A DNA stretch of 64,000 bases from Elizabethkingia occulta (GTDB taxonomy: Bacteria > Bacteroidota > Bacteroidia > Flavobacteriales > Weeksellaceae), in the NCBI RefSeq assembly GCF_002023715.1, contig NZ_MAHX01000013.1, positions 124,001-188,000 on the forward strand, written 5' to 3'. Below, piece by piece: positions 17,316 through 26,395 of this stretch. The notes beneath the pieces are model-generated. The model had not been told where the DNA came from. It saw nothing but the letters and a program-made list of their open reading frames with translations, and searched no databases. Made by a program: the position numbers and the translations under genes. The stretch's first letter is position 1, and every line of letters starts with the position of its first letter.

Positions 17316-17801
17316 TTATATCCATTTTTCATACAAAAGCCTTACAGGCTGATAGCCTTGTGAAGTTAACCAACGTTGCATGGTTTCGTTGTTGCATAAA
17401 GTGAATCTGTAAATTTTACGGATTTTATATTGCTCCAGATACATTTTTTCAAAAGCTTTATTTAGTGCGGTATATATTCCGTTCTTTCTGTATTCTTTTT
17501 TTACATAACCTTCAGAAACATATAGATCATCAGCGTCACCGAGCTCAAAATTACTGTCATCTTTCTCATCGATATAACCGAAAATAAAGCCTATAGCTTT
17601 GCCGTTTACTTCAGCGATAAGAAAAGAGCCGTCATTCTCATCTTCACAGTCTTCCATAAACCGCATATAATTTTTCCGGATATGTTTCCAGTCTGCAGTA
17701 TGCTCGTTCATCTCTCTTTCTGAGAGATGAAGTTCACCTACCAGCTCATCTACTATAGGTAGATGCTCGCTAATTTTTATTTTCCTGATCTGATATTCCA
17801 T
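17316..17801 (-). CDS. GNAT-family N-acetyltransferase
   Basis: The 161-residue protein has the GNAT pattern: SFLIAEVNGKAIGFIFGYI (beta4), DLYVSEGYVKKEYRKNGIYT with the acetyl-CoA pyrophosphate loop of type RxxGxx/A, and YRFTLCNNETMQRWLTSQGY near the C-terminus. It transfers an acyl group, usually acetyl, to an amine. It sits 45 bases after the NRPS-like synthetase with no promoter motif seen between, so it is probably in the same operon and may act on the same product. Substrate unknown. Confidence 0.88.
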   Translation of the reverse strand: MEYQIRKIKISEHLPIVDELVGELHLSEREMNEHTADWKHIRKNYMRFMEDCEDENDGSFLIAEVNGKAIGFIFGYIDEKDDSNFELGDADDLYVSEGYVKKEYRKNGIYTALNKAFEKMYLEQYKIRKIYRFTLCNNETMQRWLTSQGYQPVRLLYEKWI

Positions 17802-17846
17802 CTTGTATTTTCCGAAATTTGTTTGGTTGAAACAGTATTATAATAT

Positions 17847-20800
17847 TTACTTACCTCTTACAGGGCTTCCGTGCCATGATGTATTGTCGGAAAGTACTTC
17901 TCCCTTCATCACTAAAGATAAAGCATCTACATGTACATTATCTCCAATTTCAGTATCATAAAGAATAATACTTCTGGCGCTGATGGTTGTCTGATTTCCG
18001 ATTTTTACACTGCCAACTTTCATAATCCGGTCTTCGAACAAGTGTGTTTGCGGTCCGCATTCTTCATTCAGCATGGATTCATCACCAATAGATACCATGT
18101 CAAATTCTGTAATGTCTGTAGTGTTCAGCCATACTCGTTTTCCGATTTTAACACCCAGAAATCTCATAAAGATTGGAAGCCACATTGTTCCGCGTAAAGC
18201 ATCCAGGAAAAAAGGAATAGCCAAAGCTTCGTATAATGTAGTAATTCCCTCACTTAGCCATACTTTTAGGTTATACATAGGGATTTCTGTCTTTTTATAT
18301 TTTGTTACTAAAATCCATTTAAGAAGAACTGTGAAGAAGAAAGCTGGCAGTGCAACGATTCCGAGATAATAAAATGGTGATAATAATAGTAATAATGGTA
18401 TTCTGCCTTCCAGATAGACGCTTGTGTATGCTATGAAAAGTACACTGCATATAATGATAATGGTTTGTGGCAGAATGATTCTTATACCTTCAACAATAGC
18501 ACGGGCAAATTTTAAAGATGCCGGCGGGTTATAGGTAAGGTTGTCATTGAAGATGTCGGACTTTTGTCGGGAAGGCAATCCGATAGGTGGAGAACCAAAC
18601 CAGTCTTTCTCTACGGAATTGGCTAGTTGCTCCTCAGTTGGTGCTTTGCTTAGAACACCAATAAGCATATTATCACCCAGCTGATATCCTTGTGGTATCA
18701 GCCCACTATTGCCAACAAAGCTATTATTGCCAATTTTTGTTTTAGCCAATATTAATTGCCCATTTCTTACGTCATGTTCTCCCAGGATAACTGCATCGGC
18801 AATAAAAGAACCTTCACCAATTTCCAGTAAGTTGTGAGACACATCACTTGCAGTAGAAATCTCCGAATTTTTCCCCACTTTGGCTCCCATCATTCTGTAA
18901 AACTTAGAGATGTAGATGGATGCAAACAGAGGATGTAATACAACCAGGGATATATTGAAAATCTGATCTTTCACCCATTTTCTGTAATAAGTAAAACTGT
19001 ACACCGGATATATGCCGGGTTTCATTTTGATTTGTAGTAGTCTGGTAAGGAAACTTACAACCAGAATAAATAACAAAATGTAAACGGTAGAAAGTATCGG
19101 TGCCTGCCACAAATAATAGAAATTGTAATCCGATGAACGTTCGTCCAGATAGTAAAGTGTATAAAGAGTTGGAGCCAGCGGTAATACGATAATCAACGGG
19201 AAGAAAAACAGTGATATAGCATAGAACAACGAGAATAAGCTTCTTTTTCCAGCAGAAATCAATTCAGGTTGTTGAGTTTCTTCTGTTGTTTTTGTTCTTA
19301 TTTTCTGTGCCGGGCTTCCGTTCCATATTTCTCCGTAGCCTACTTTTTCGCCTTCATTCAGACAACTCAGATCCTGTAACTCTCCAAATTCCTCTATAGT
19401 AGTTTCTCCACATACCACAACGGAAGAACCTATATAGGAATGTGCCTTTAAGTGTACTTTGCGTATTTTTAATATTCCGTTTTCCACAGAAGCATTATCT
19501 ATGCAGCATCCGGAACTGGTTGTTACGTTCTCATCTATGGTTACAAGATCTTCGGCTGCAATTGGTAATAAGCTTAATTGAGCTGACGGATGTACTTTTA
19601 CACCTAATAAGCGCAAATATTTAGGATAAAGAGGAGTTTCTACAATAAACTCAGATGGCATTAATCTTTTTACAGTTTTCCATAACCACCATCTGAAGTA
19701 ATACCATCCCCATAGCGAATAATCTCCTTCTTTTATTTTTCCGATAACCAGCCATTTGGTAATGAGTATAATTAAAGAATAGACTGGCGGAATAAGGGTA
19801 TACAATAACATCGCACTTAGCAGGGCATAATGCAATCCGAACCCGTTTAGCTGGAAATAATAATAAGCGAGATATGGAAAGAATATCTGAATACTTAATA
19901 GTCCGTATACAACCAGTAAGCTTAGTGTTTGTGCTAAGTTGCAAAGATAATATTGCAAGGTGGATACCTTTTGGAAAGGTTCTTTATGCTCAGCTTTTGT
20001 ATTTTGTTTTTTCTGTAGAACCTCTGTAAATGCTGCTAGCGGACGGTTTTCGTATACATCTTTAAGAGAGGCATAAGGGATTCCGGCTTTCTGTCTTAGA
20101 TGTGAAACCAGAGTTGCTGCCAATAGGGAATGCCCGCCAAGGTCAGTGAAAAAATCCTGAGACAGGTTAATGTCTTTTCCTGGGAATACAATGTGGAGAA
20201 CTTTTATAAGTTTTTCATCTACAGAATCATTTTCTCCAATTTCGATATGACTTGTACTTTCCTGTACTAAGAAGCTATCAGGTAAGGGTAGTTTTTTTCT
20301 GTCTATTTTGCCACTTGGCATTCGCGGCATTTCTTTCATTTTTATAATGGTGATCGGAACCATGTATGGAGCCAGAAACTTCGCCAGTTCTTTACGCATT
20401 TCGTTTTCATTAAAATCTGCATCAGATTTCATTACAGCATAGCCAACCAATTGCCCCTGTTGGTTTGCATCTTCTCTTACTGTAACCGCTGCAGAGGAAA
20501 CTCCTTCCAGTTGGTTTAGGCGGGTTTCTATTTCGCCTAGTTCAATACGATAGCCTCGCAGCTTGATCTGGTCATCAATTCTTCCCTGGAAATCAATAAA
20601 GCCATCTTCTCTGAAAGCAACAGCATCACCAGTTTTATATATCGTATCCCCTGGTAATTCATGGAACGGATTGGGCAGGAACTTTTGTGCCGTGAGTTCT
20701 GGTAAATTAAAATATCCGTTACTAACACCAGGCCCGGAAATAATCATTTCGCCACGCTCACCATGCGGAACAATATTCATATTTTCATCTACAACGGCAA

Positions 20801-21767
20801 TATGATAGTTGGGCAATGGTGGACCAATAGTAAGTTCCTGAGTGGAATTTAGTATTGCCATATTAGAAGAAACGGTGGTTTCTGTTGGTCCATAACTGTT
20901 TATAAATGTGCGGTATGGTTTTGCCCATTTTTCCTGAACCTGTTTGGTGCAAGCTTCACCACCTGCATTTACGAGGCGTAAAGCCGGAACTTCATCTATA
21001 ATAGCTAAAATACTAGGAACAGCATGAAGAATTGTAATTTTATTCTCTATTAAAACAGTGCTGAGTTCGTCAATCGCTTTGACAGTGGTAGCATCTGCAA
21101 TCCATATTGTAGCTCCTGCAAAAAGACTTATCCACACTTCTTCGCACCACATATCGAACGACACAGAAAAACCCTGATAAACCTTATCGGTATCTTTAAT
21201 GCCAATAAAATCTTCTTCAGAACGAATCAGGTGACATATATTCCGGTGGGAAATTGGTATGCCTTTCGGATTTCCGGTACTCCCGGAGGTGAAAAGTACA
21301 TATGCCCAATTATCTGGATTAATTGCAACTTCCGGAAGTGAAACTTTCTCAGTTGGTTGCTCCGGAATCGTAATGGGACTGCAATGGATGCCAGCATCTG
21401 TATCAGAAAAATAAGTTTTCACATTGATATCTGTAAATACCATTTTGATACGATCTTCAGGCATCTCTCTGTCCAGAGGTATGTAGCAGGCTCCCGCTTT
21501 CAGGATCCCTAGTATAGCAACCGGAAGTTCCATGCTTCTGGGATACCATACGCCTACACAGTCGCCTTCCTGTACGCCTTCTTCTTTTAGGCGTAAAGCT
21601 ATAGCATTACTCCAGTTGTCTAATTCTTCATAAGTAAGAGTCCTGTCTTTAAAAATAAAAGCAGGTTTGGTTTTATATTTTTCAAAAGTGGGAATTAATA
21701 GCTCCGGTAAAGTTTCGTTTTTAATAAATTCCGGTGCTATTTTGCCTAAAATAAAGCTTTTGTTCAT
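17847..21767 (-). CDS. Pls/PosA-type NRPS-like synthetase: A domain, carrier, three membrane/beta-helix repeats
   Basis: This is a 1306-residue single-module synthetase. Residues 1-500 are an adenylation domain: VLFTSGSTGNPKG (A3), INSYGPTETTV (A5), YKTGDAV (A7), IKLRGYRIELGEIE (A8), MPSGKIDRKKLP (A10 with Lys). Residues about 515-585 are a carrier domain with LGGHSLL and phosphopantetheine Ser547. No condensation or thioesterase domain follows. Instead there are six membrane helices in three pairs (about 606-670, 844-910, 1095-1150), each pair followed by a soluble hexapeptide/left-handed-helix-like domain. These start with matching motifs YLRLLGVKV, FYRMMGAKVG and FMRFLGVKIG. This is the plan of the epsilon-poly-lysine synthetase family (Pls/PosA), which makes isopeptide homopolymers. 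The amino acid used and the product here are unknown. Confidence 0.88.
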   Translation of the reverse strand: MNKSFILGKIAPEFIKNETLPELLIPTFEKYKTKPAFIFKDRTLTYEELDNWSNAIALRLKEEGVQEGDCVGVWYPRSMELPVAILGILKAGACYIPLDREMPEDRIKMVFTDINVKTYFSDTDAGIHCSPITIPEQPTEKVSLPEVAINPDNWAYVLFTSGSTGNPKGIPISHRNICHLIRSEEDFIGIKDTDKVYQGFSVSFDMWCEEVWISLFAGATIWIADATTVKAIDELSTVLIENKITILHAVPSILAIIDEVPALRLVNAGGEACTKQVQEKWAKPYRTFINSYGPTETTVSSNMAILNSTQELTIGPPLPNYHIAVVDENMNIVPHGERGEMIISGPGVSNGYFNLPELTAQKFLPNPFHELPGDTIYKTGDAVAFREDGFIDFQGRIDDQIKLRGYRIELGEIETRLNQLEGVSSAAVTVREDANQQGQLVGYAVMKSDADFNENEMRKELAKFLAPYMVPITIIKMKEMPRMPSGKIDRKKLPLPDSFLVQESTSHIEIGENDSVDEKLIKVLHIVFPGKDINLSQDFFTDLGGHSLLAATLVSHLRQKAGIPYASLKDVYENRPLAAFTEVLQKKQNTKAEHKEPFQKVSTLQYYLCNLAQTLSLLVVYGLLSIQIFFPYLAYYYFQLNGFGLHYALLSAMLLYTLIPPVYSLIILITKWLVIGKIKEGDYSLWGWYYFRWWLWKTVKRLMPSEFIVETPLYPKYLRLLGVKVHPSAQLSLLPIAAEDLVTIDENVTTSSGCCIDNASVENGILKIRKVHLKAHSYIGSSVVVCGETTIEEFGELQDLSCLNEGEKVGYGEIWNGSPAQKIRTKTTEETQQPELISAGKRSLFSLFYAISLFFFPLIIVLPLAPTLYTLYYLDERSSDYNFYYLWQAPILSTVYILLFILVVSFLTRLLQIKMKPGIYPVYSFTYYRKWVKDQIFNISLVVLHPLFASIYISKFYRMMGAKVGKNSEISTASDVSHNLLEIGEGSFIADAVILGEHDVRNGQLILAKTKIGNNSFVGNSGLIPQGYQLGDNMLIGVLSKAPTEEQLANSVEKDWFGSPPIGLPSRQKSDIFNDNLTYNPPASLKFARAIVEGIRIILPQTIIIICSVLFIAYTSVYLEGRIPLLLLLSPFYYLGIVALPAFFFTVLLKWILVTKYKKTEIPMYNLKVWLSEGITTLYEALAIPFFLDALRGTMWLPIFMRFLGVKIGKRVWLNTTDITEFDMVSIGDESMLNEECGPQTHLFEDRIMKVGSVKIGNQTTISARSIILYDTEIGDNVHVDALSLVMKGEVLSDNTSWHGSPVRGK

Positions 21768-21826
21768 AAAGTTCTGGTGGGGAAATAATTAACTAAAGGT
21801 AATATTTTTTTGTGTCCGTAAAGCTT

Positions 21827-21855
21827 TTGAGTCAGTTTTTTTAATCGTATTTTTG
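21827..21855 (+). promoter_or_regulatory. upp promoter with -33 and -7 elements
   Basis: TTG (21827-21829), an 18-nt spacer and TATTTTTG (21848-21855) give the best match in the window to the Bacteroidetes promoter TTG-N17-23-TAnnTTTG. The ATG follows 21 nt later. Confidence 0.65.
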
Positions 21856-21876
21856 TTTAACCCAAAATAAAAATTC

Positions 21877-22527
21877 ATGCTATATATTTTATCAGAAAAC
21901 TTTTCCCTCGTCAATTCGTGGATTAATGATTTAAGAAATGTTGATGTTCAGGGAGATAGAATGAAGTTTCGTAGAAATATGGAACGTATCGGAGAGATAG
22001 CAGCATTTGAAATCAGTAAGCAGTTTGAACAAAAAGAAGTTGAGATTGTAACACCACTGGAGACAATCACGTCAAAAGAAATAGCAGTACAGCCGGTGAT
22101 TACTACAATCCTGAGAGCCGGAGTCCCATTATTTCAGGGAATTCTTAATTATTTAGACAAAGCTGATTGTGGCTTTGTGGCAGCATACAGAAAACATGAT
22201 GCAAACGACTATTTTTCTATAAAGCAGGATTATCTTACTTGTCCGAATCTGACAGGTCGTCCGTTAATTATTGCGGATCCGATGTTAGCAACCGGAGCAT
22301 CACTTATTGAAGCTATAAAAGATTTATTAACCCACGGAACACCATCACAAATGCATATTGTAGCGGCAATCGCAAGTAAAGAAGGAGTTGAGGTTATTCG
22401 TAAAGCTTACCCTGAAGCACATCTTTGGGTAGGTGTTGTAGATGCAGCTCTTACATCCAAAGGTTATATTACACCAGGATTAGGAGATGCAGGTGATCTT
22501 TCTTATGGAGAAAAATTACAGCGATAA
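21877..22527 (+). CDS. upp: Uracil phosphoribosyltransferase
   Basis: This enzyme converts uracil and PRPP to UMP in pyrimidine salvage. The 216-residue protein has the PRPP-binding loop in LIIADPMLATGASLIEAI, the flexible region TTILRAGVPLFQGIL, and the C-terminal uracil-binding segment YITPGLGDAGDLSYG. Length and motifs are standard. It is monocistronic with a good promoter and converges on comF. Confidence 0.95.
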   Translation: MLYILSENFSLVNSWINDLRNVDVQGDRMKFRRNMERIGEIAAFEISKQFEQKEVEIVTPLETITSKEIAVQPVITTILRAGVPLFQGILNYLDKADCGFVAAYRKHDANDYFSIKQDYLTCPNLTGRPLIIADPMLATGASLIEAIKDLLTHGTPSQMHIVAAIASKEGVEVIRKAYPEAHLWVGVVDAALTSKGYITPGLGDAGDLSYGEKLQR

Positions 22528-22532
22528 GCAAA

Positions 22533-23186
22533 TTAATCAATTGCCATAACCAAAACGCTCAGCTTATTGCCGGGCGTTTTTAGTATCTCCCAGGCGCAGG
22601 AAGCTAAGGTACTCCCGGTAGTGCATACATCATCAATAAGAAGGAAATGAATGTTTTCAACAGGATTGGGAACTGTGAATATATTGGTGTTTTCCTTTCT
22701 CTGTATCAGTTTTTTTCTGGCTTGAGCAGTGCTATAAGCTGTCCTTTTTAAATAATGATGATTATATGGAATACTCCATTCCTTAGATAATATTTCTGTA
22801 AAACGATGTAACTGATTGTAGCCTCGCTTTTTTAGTTTTTTGATATGCAGAGGAATATTAATTAGTGTATCAGGTTTTGATTTTAGATTTACTTTTTCTG
22901 ATGTCCACCGGGCTAATGTTTCTCCTATAATTTCGCGATTAGCATATTTGAGATTATGAATTAATTTTCTGCTAAGACCTTCTTTCTCAAAATTCATCAA
23001 AGAGTAAGAATTTTCAACAGGGAAAAGAGAAGATAATTTCTGTTGTAATGGTGTCTCCGATAATGATTCCCAATGGGTGAAATCTATTTGATCATAGCAT
23101 TCTTCACAAATAATATCTTTTCCACCAATAATGTGATTGCATTGAAGGCAACGGTTTGGAAATAATATATCTGTAAATAAATTCAT
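22533..23186 (-). CDS. comF: ComF-family phosphoribosyltransferase-like protein
   Basis: The 217-residue protein has an N-terminal four-Cys zinc-ribbon (FPNRCLQCNHIIGGKDIICEE up to residue about 30) and a C-terminal phosphoribosyltransferase-type motif FLLIDDVCTTGSTLASC. KKRGYNQLHRF is a further family signature. ComF/GntX proteins are linked to DNA uptake in competent bacteria, but many non-competent species keep them, so the role is inferred. It lies 21 bases downstream of the regulator gene in the same direction. Confidence 0.92.
   Translation of the reverse strand: MNLFTDILFPNRCLQCNHIIGGKDIICEECYDQIDFTHWESLSETPLQQKLSSLFPVENSYSLMNFEKEGLSRKLIHNLKYANREIIGETLARWTSEKVNLKSKPDTLINIPLHIKKLKKRGYNQLHRFTEILSKEWSIPYNHHYLKRTAYSTAQARKKLIQRKENTNIFTVPNPVENIHFLLIDDVCTTGSTLASCAWEILKTPGNKLSVLVMAID
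22552..22582 (+). terminator. Possible upp terminator inside the comF 3' end
   Basis: AAAACGC (22552-22558) pairs with GCGTTTT (22574-22580), followed by T. The hairpin lies within the last codons of the convergent comF gene; the loop is large (15 nt), so it may be weak. Confidence 0.4.
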
Positions 23187-23207
23187 AACTCGTTTTGAGT
23201 CAGTGAT

Positions 23208-24677
23208 TTATGATTTGTTTTTCATTTCTGCCAATTTTTTTTCAACAGAGATTTGTATTTTTTCGTTAAGTTCTTGTTTTTCCAGTTTTATAGCTGGAGC
23301 TTGTCGTACTTCACAATCTTTTATAGAGCAGCTTTCACACGTAACACCTACACTTTCTCTGGATATATTCTTTAGAAATTTTAATTGTTTTGTTGTTTCG
23401 GGATTTAGTAAAATTCCCAGACAATAGCTTCTGTTATTGCCATCAGCAAAAGGATTTTTTTGAGATGTGGATATCACCAGATAATTGAGACCTGAATTTT
23501 CGTATTCCGATATCTGTATAGCTGTCAGACTCTTGGAATCGGAAAGATTCTGCATGTTTTTTATAGCAATCCATCGGCGGCAATAATGTTCGTTGGTTGT
23601 ATTGGCATGCGGTGCCTGATGTCTGTTGAGGTGCAGTTCTTTCAGGATATCTATTTTATCACTGTTTTTTCTTTTTACAAAACACAGATAAAAGATGTCT
23701 TTCATCCCGAAAAATTCAGGAAGAATGTTAGTAAGTCTGTAAAAAAGAGTTTCAGGAGACTGTGTATAGTTTTCTATAAGATGATCAAACTTTTCATTGT
23801 TCCATTCTTTGTCAGAGAATATACTTTTTGTTTCCTGTATCAGCTGATCTTTTGGAATAAGAAGACAGCCTGCAAAATAAGATGCGTAAAAGTTATTAAC
23901 AAGGCTATCGAAGTTGGTAAACTTTACCCAGGTATAAGTATTTGGGCGAGGTTGCAGATTTAAATACTGAAATCCGATTTCCTTTGCCAGGATAAAAAGT
24001 TTTTGCTGTTCCCCAAGTTTCTGATTAATAGAAAGAATTTTATGATCTGCAGAATATAGAGAACGCAGATGCTTTAGCTGTCCTTGTTCTTCGTAGTCTT
24101 CATAGTAAATCTGATAACCAGATTCTTGCTTCAGTATATCTTCTAAAATCTGAATATTAATTGTAGTAAGTCCATATTTTTTTTTGAATTCGATGGCTTT
24201 TTCTTCAATTTCCGGAAAGTAATTATTATAGAGCTCCTGGAAGGATCGTAGTACCGAAAGGTAGAAATGATCTTTATCAAAATTATAAGTCTGTGCAATC
24301 TCTATAAGAGTGTTGATAAAGGCATTTACTTTTTTTGGGGCTTCACTTACAATGTTGATAAGTGAATTTTTATTGATTCCGAAAAGTTCCAGAGGAAGTT
24401 CTCTAAAGAAATCTTTTTGCATCAGTTCTCCAATTGGAGCCAGATTTTTATCGAGCTGAATAGAGACCAATTCATCAAAATTGCAATCCAAAGCATCTGC
24501 CAGAGCTAATATTTTGTCGTGCTTGGGATACTTTTTTCCTTTTTCTATTTCGTTCAGGTAAGATTTGGACATACCCGTTTTTTCAGAAATTTCCTGTAGT
24601 GACCAGTTTTTCTGCTGGCGGAGCTGTCTCAGCTTTACCCCGAAAATAGTACGTATATAATCGCTCTCGATATTCAT
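23208..24677 (-). CDS. XRE-family regulator of the RamB/ScfR (short-chain acyl) type
   Basis: From ATG 24677 the protein is 489 residues; a farther in-frame ATG at 24713 falls in the palindrome-bearing intergenic region and is less likely. Residues 10-70 form a Cro/CI helix-turn-helix (KLRQLRQQKNWSLQEISEKT, MSKSYLNEIEKGKKYP). The middle resembles the ImmA/IrrE fold, but its zinc site is lost: FILAKEIGFQY stands where HExxH would be. The C-terminus has a Cys-rich segment (VTCESCSIKDCEVRQAP). This is the plan of the regulators known as RamB in actinobacteria, which control glyoxylate-cycle genes. It is divergent from aceB-aceA, so it is very probably their regulator (inference). Confidence 0.83.
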   Translation of the reverse strand: MNIESDYIRTIFGVKLRQLRQQKNWSLQEISEKTGMSKSYLNEIEKGKKYPKHDKILALADALDCNFDELVSIQLDKNLAPIGELMQKDFFRELPLELFGINKNSLINIVSEAPKKVNAFINTLIEIAQTYNFDKDHFYLSVLRSFQELYNNYFPEIEEKAIEFKKKYGLTTINIQILEDILKQESGYQIYYEDYEEQGQLKHLRSLYSADHKILSINQKLGEQQKLFILAKEIGFQYLNLQPRPNTYTWVKFTNFDSLVNNFYASYFAGCLLIPKDQLIQETKSIFSDKEWNNEKFDHLIENYTQSPETLFYRLTNILPEFFGMKDIFYLCFVKRKNSDKIDILKELHLNRHQAPHANTTNEHYCRRWIAIKNMQNLSDSKSLTAIQISEYENSGLNYLVISTSQKNPFADGNNRSYCLGILLNPETTKQLKFLKNISRESVGVTCESCSIKDCEVRQAPAIKLEKQELNEKIQISVEKKLAEMKNKS

Positions 24678-24699
24678 AAAATAAATATAGAAAATAAAA

Positions 24700-24747
24700 G
24701 CGATTATTCGCATAATAATTTATTTTTAATTTTAGCGAAAATTCGCT
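24700..24747. promoter_or_regulatory. Paired palindromes, candidate operator of the aceB regulator
   Basis: Two related inverted repeats lie between the divergent regulator and aceB: GCGA-TTAT-TCGC at 24700-24711 and AGCGAA-AA-TTCGCT at 24734-24747, with centres 35 bp apart. Both share the TTCGC half-site. The second ends just before a TTG at 24749-24751. Confidence 0.5.
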
Positions 24748-24748
24748 G

Positions 24749-24775
24749 TTGGTGAAAATTTATTTTTTACATTAG
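24749..24775 (+). promoter_or_regulatory. Candidate aceB promoter
   Basis: TTG (24749-24751), a 16-nt spacer and TACATTAG (24768-24775, one mismatch to TAnnTTTG) precede the aceB ATG by 16 nt. The palindrome lies directly upstream, a position suited to activation. Confidence 0.4.
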
Positions 24776-24791
24776 CAAAAAAATCAGACTC

Positions 24792-26357
24792 ATGGAAAAA
24801 TTTAGTATTCAACATTCAAAAAAGTATGAAGAGATCTACTCTGCTGAATTACAATTGTTTTTAACAGAGTTGCATGAGCATTTTAATGCTGAGAGACAAG
24901 CTCTTTTAGATAAAAGAAAGGTTTTGCAGAAGGAATTTGATCAGGGGATTTTACCTCGATTTTTGAAAGAGACCGAAGAAATCAGGAATGGAAACTGGGT
25001 ATGTGAACCTCTGCCGAGTTCTTTACTGGACAGACGGGTAGAGATTACAGGTCCTGTTGACCGTAAGATGATTATTAATGCTATGAATTCCGGAGCTAAT
25101 TGTTTCATGGCTGATTTTGAAGACAGCAATTCTCCTACTTGGGAGAATGTAATGGATGGACAGATGAATCTCAGAGATTTGAATAACAGAAATATTGATT
25201 TCGAAGTTAAAGGGAAACAATATATTCTGAATGAAAAGCCTGCAGTTTTGCTGGTACGCCCAAGAGGGCTCCATCTAAATGAAAAGCATATCCTTATTAA
25301 TGGAGAGCAGGCATCGGGTTCTTTAATTGATTTTGGAATCTTCCTTTTTCTGAATGCTAAAAAGCAGTTGGAAAATGGAGTTGGACCTTATTTTTACCTT
25401 CCAAAACTGGAGAACCATCATGAATCTGCATGGTGGAATAAAGTTTTTGTATTCTCACAAAATTATCTTGGAATACCGCAAACTACGATTAAGGCGACTG
25501 TTTTAATAGAAACCATTACAGCTGCTTTTCAGATGGATGAAATTATATATTCTCTGAAAGAGCATATGGCGGGTCTGAACTGTGGGCGTTGGGATTATAT
25601 TTTTTCATTTATTAAAAAGTTCAGAAAACTTCCTGAATTTATATTACCAGACAGAGATCAGGTGACGATGACTATCCATTTTATGAGCTCATACTCAAAG
25701 CTTTTGGTAAAAACCTGTCATAAAAGAGGTGTTTCTGCAATGGGAGGTATGGCTGCACAAATTCCTGTAAAATATGATGAGAATGCAAACGAAGTAGCTT
25801 TTGCAAAAGTACGCGCAGATAAAGAACGCGAAGTGAAGAACGGTCATGATGGAACATGGGTGGCACATCCGGCTTTGGTAAGTGTTGCCAAAGAAGTTTT
25901 CGATGCGGGAATGCCTACACCGAATCAGATTGATCAGAAAAAAGAAGAATACAATATTGCTGAAGCAGATCTGCTTACTGTTCCACAGGGTACAATTACC
26001 GAAGCAGGTGTACGCAAGAATATCAATGTGGGAATTCTTTATATCGAATCCTGGCTGGTAGGAGTTGGTGCTGCGGCTATTTATAATCTGATGGAAGATG
26101 CTGCAACAGCAGAGATTTCCCGAACCCAATTGTGGCAGGTATTCCATTCACAAAAACCATTAGAAGACGGACAATACCTTACAAAAGAAAATTATCTGAA
26201 ATGGCAGGATGAAGAGTTAGTGAAGATAAAAGAATATGTAGGAGCTACAAGACATACCGATGGGAATTTTGCACTGGCAACACAGCTGCTGCAGGATATG
26301 GTTTTTGAAGAAAATTTTGAAGATTTTCTAACATTAAGAGCCTATAAATACATCTGA
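24792..26357 (+). CDS. aceB: Malate synthase A
   Basis: Malate synthase joins glyoxylate and acetyl-CoA to malate, the second step of the glyoxylate shunt. The 521-residue length suits the A-type enzyme. Motifs seen include [18 protein letters not shown], the conserved [30 protein letters not shown], and [19 protein letters not shown] with a following [12 protein letters not shown]. It is the first gene of the aceB-aceA unit, divergent from the RamB-like regulator. Confidence 0.97.
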   Translation: MEKFSIQHSKKYEEIYSAELQLFLTELHEHFNAERQALLDKRKVLQKEFDQGILPRFLKETEEIRNGNWVCEPLPSSLLDRRVEITGPVDRKMIINAMNSGANCFMADFEDSNSPTWENVMDGQMNLRDLNNRNIDFEVKGKQYILNEKPAVLLVRPRGLHLNEKHILINGEQASGSLIDFGIFLFLNAKKQLENGVGPYFYLPKLENHHESAWWNKVFVFSQNYLGIPQTTIKATVLIETITAAFQMDEIIYSLKEHMAGLNCGRWDYIFSFIKKFRKLPEFILPDRDQVTMTIHFMSSYSKLLVKTCHKRGVSAMGGMAAQIPVKYDENANEVAFAKVRADKEREVKNGHDGTWVAHPALVSVAKEVFDAGMPTPNQIDQKKEEYNIAEADLLTVPQGTITEAGVRKNINVGILYIESWLVGVGAAAIYNLMEDAATAEISRTQLWQVFHSQKPLEDGQYLTKENYLKWQDEELVKIKEYVGATRHTDGNFALATQLLQDMVFEENFEDFLTLRAYKYI

Positions 26358-26395
26358 AATCAAAGAATAAATCAAACCGAAAAATAAATATTATT

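Noticed and set aside
23208-24677. The regulator as an active ImmA-type metallopeptidase of a phage or toxin system
   Set aside because: The HExxH motif is lost (AKEIGF) and the neighbour genes are metabolic, not toxin or phage genes.
24678-24713. An earlier start for the RamB-like regulator
   Set aside because: It lies in the palindrome-bearing intergenic region and gives a hydrophobic, non-conserved start before the HTH.
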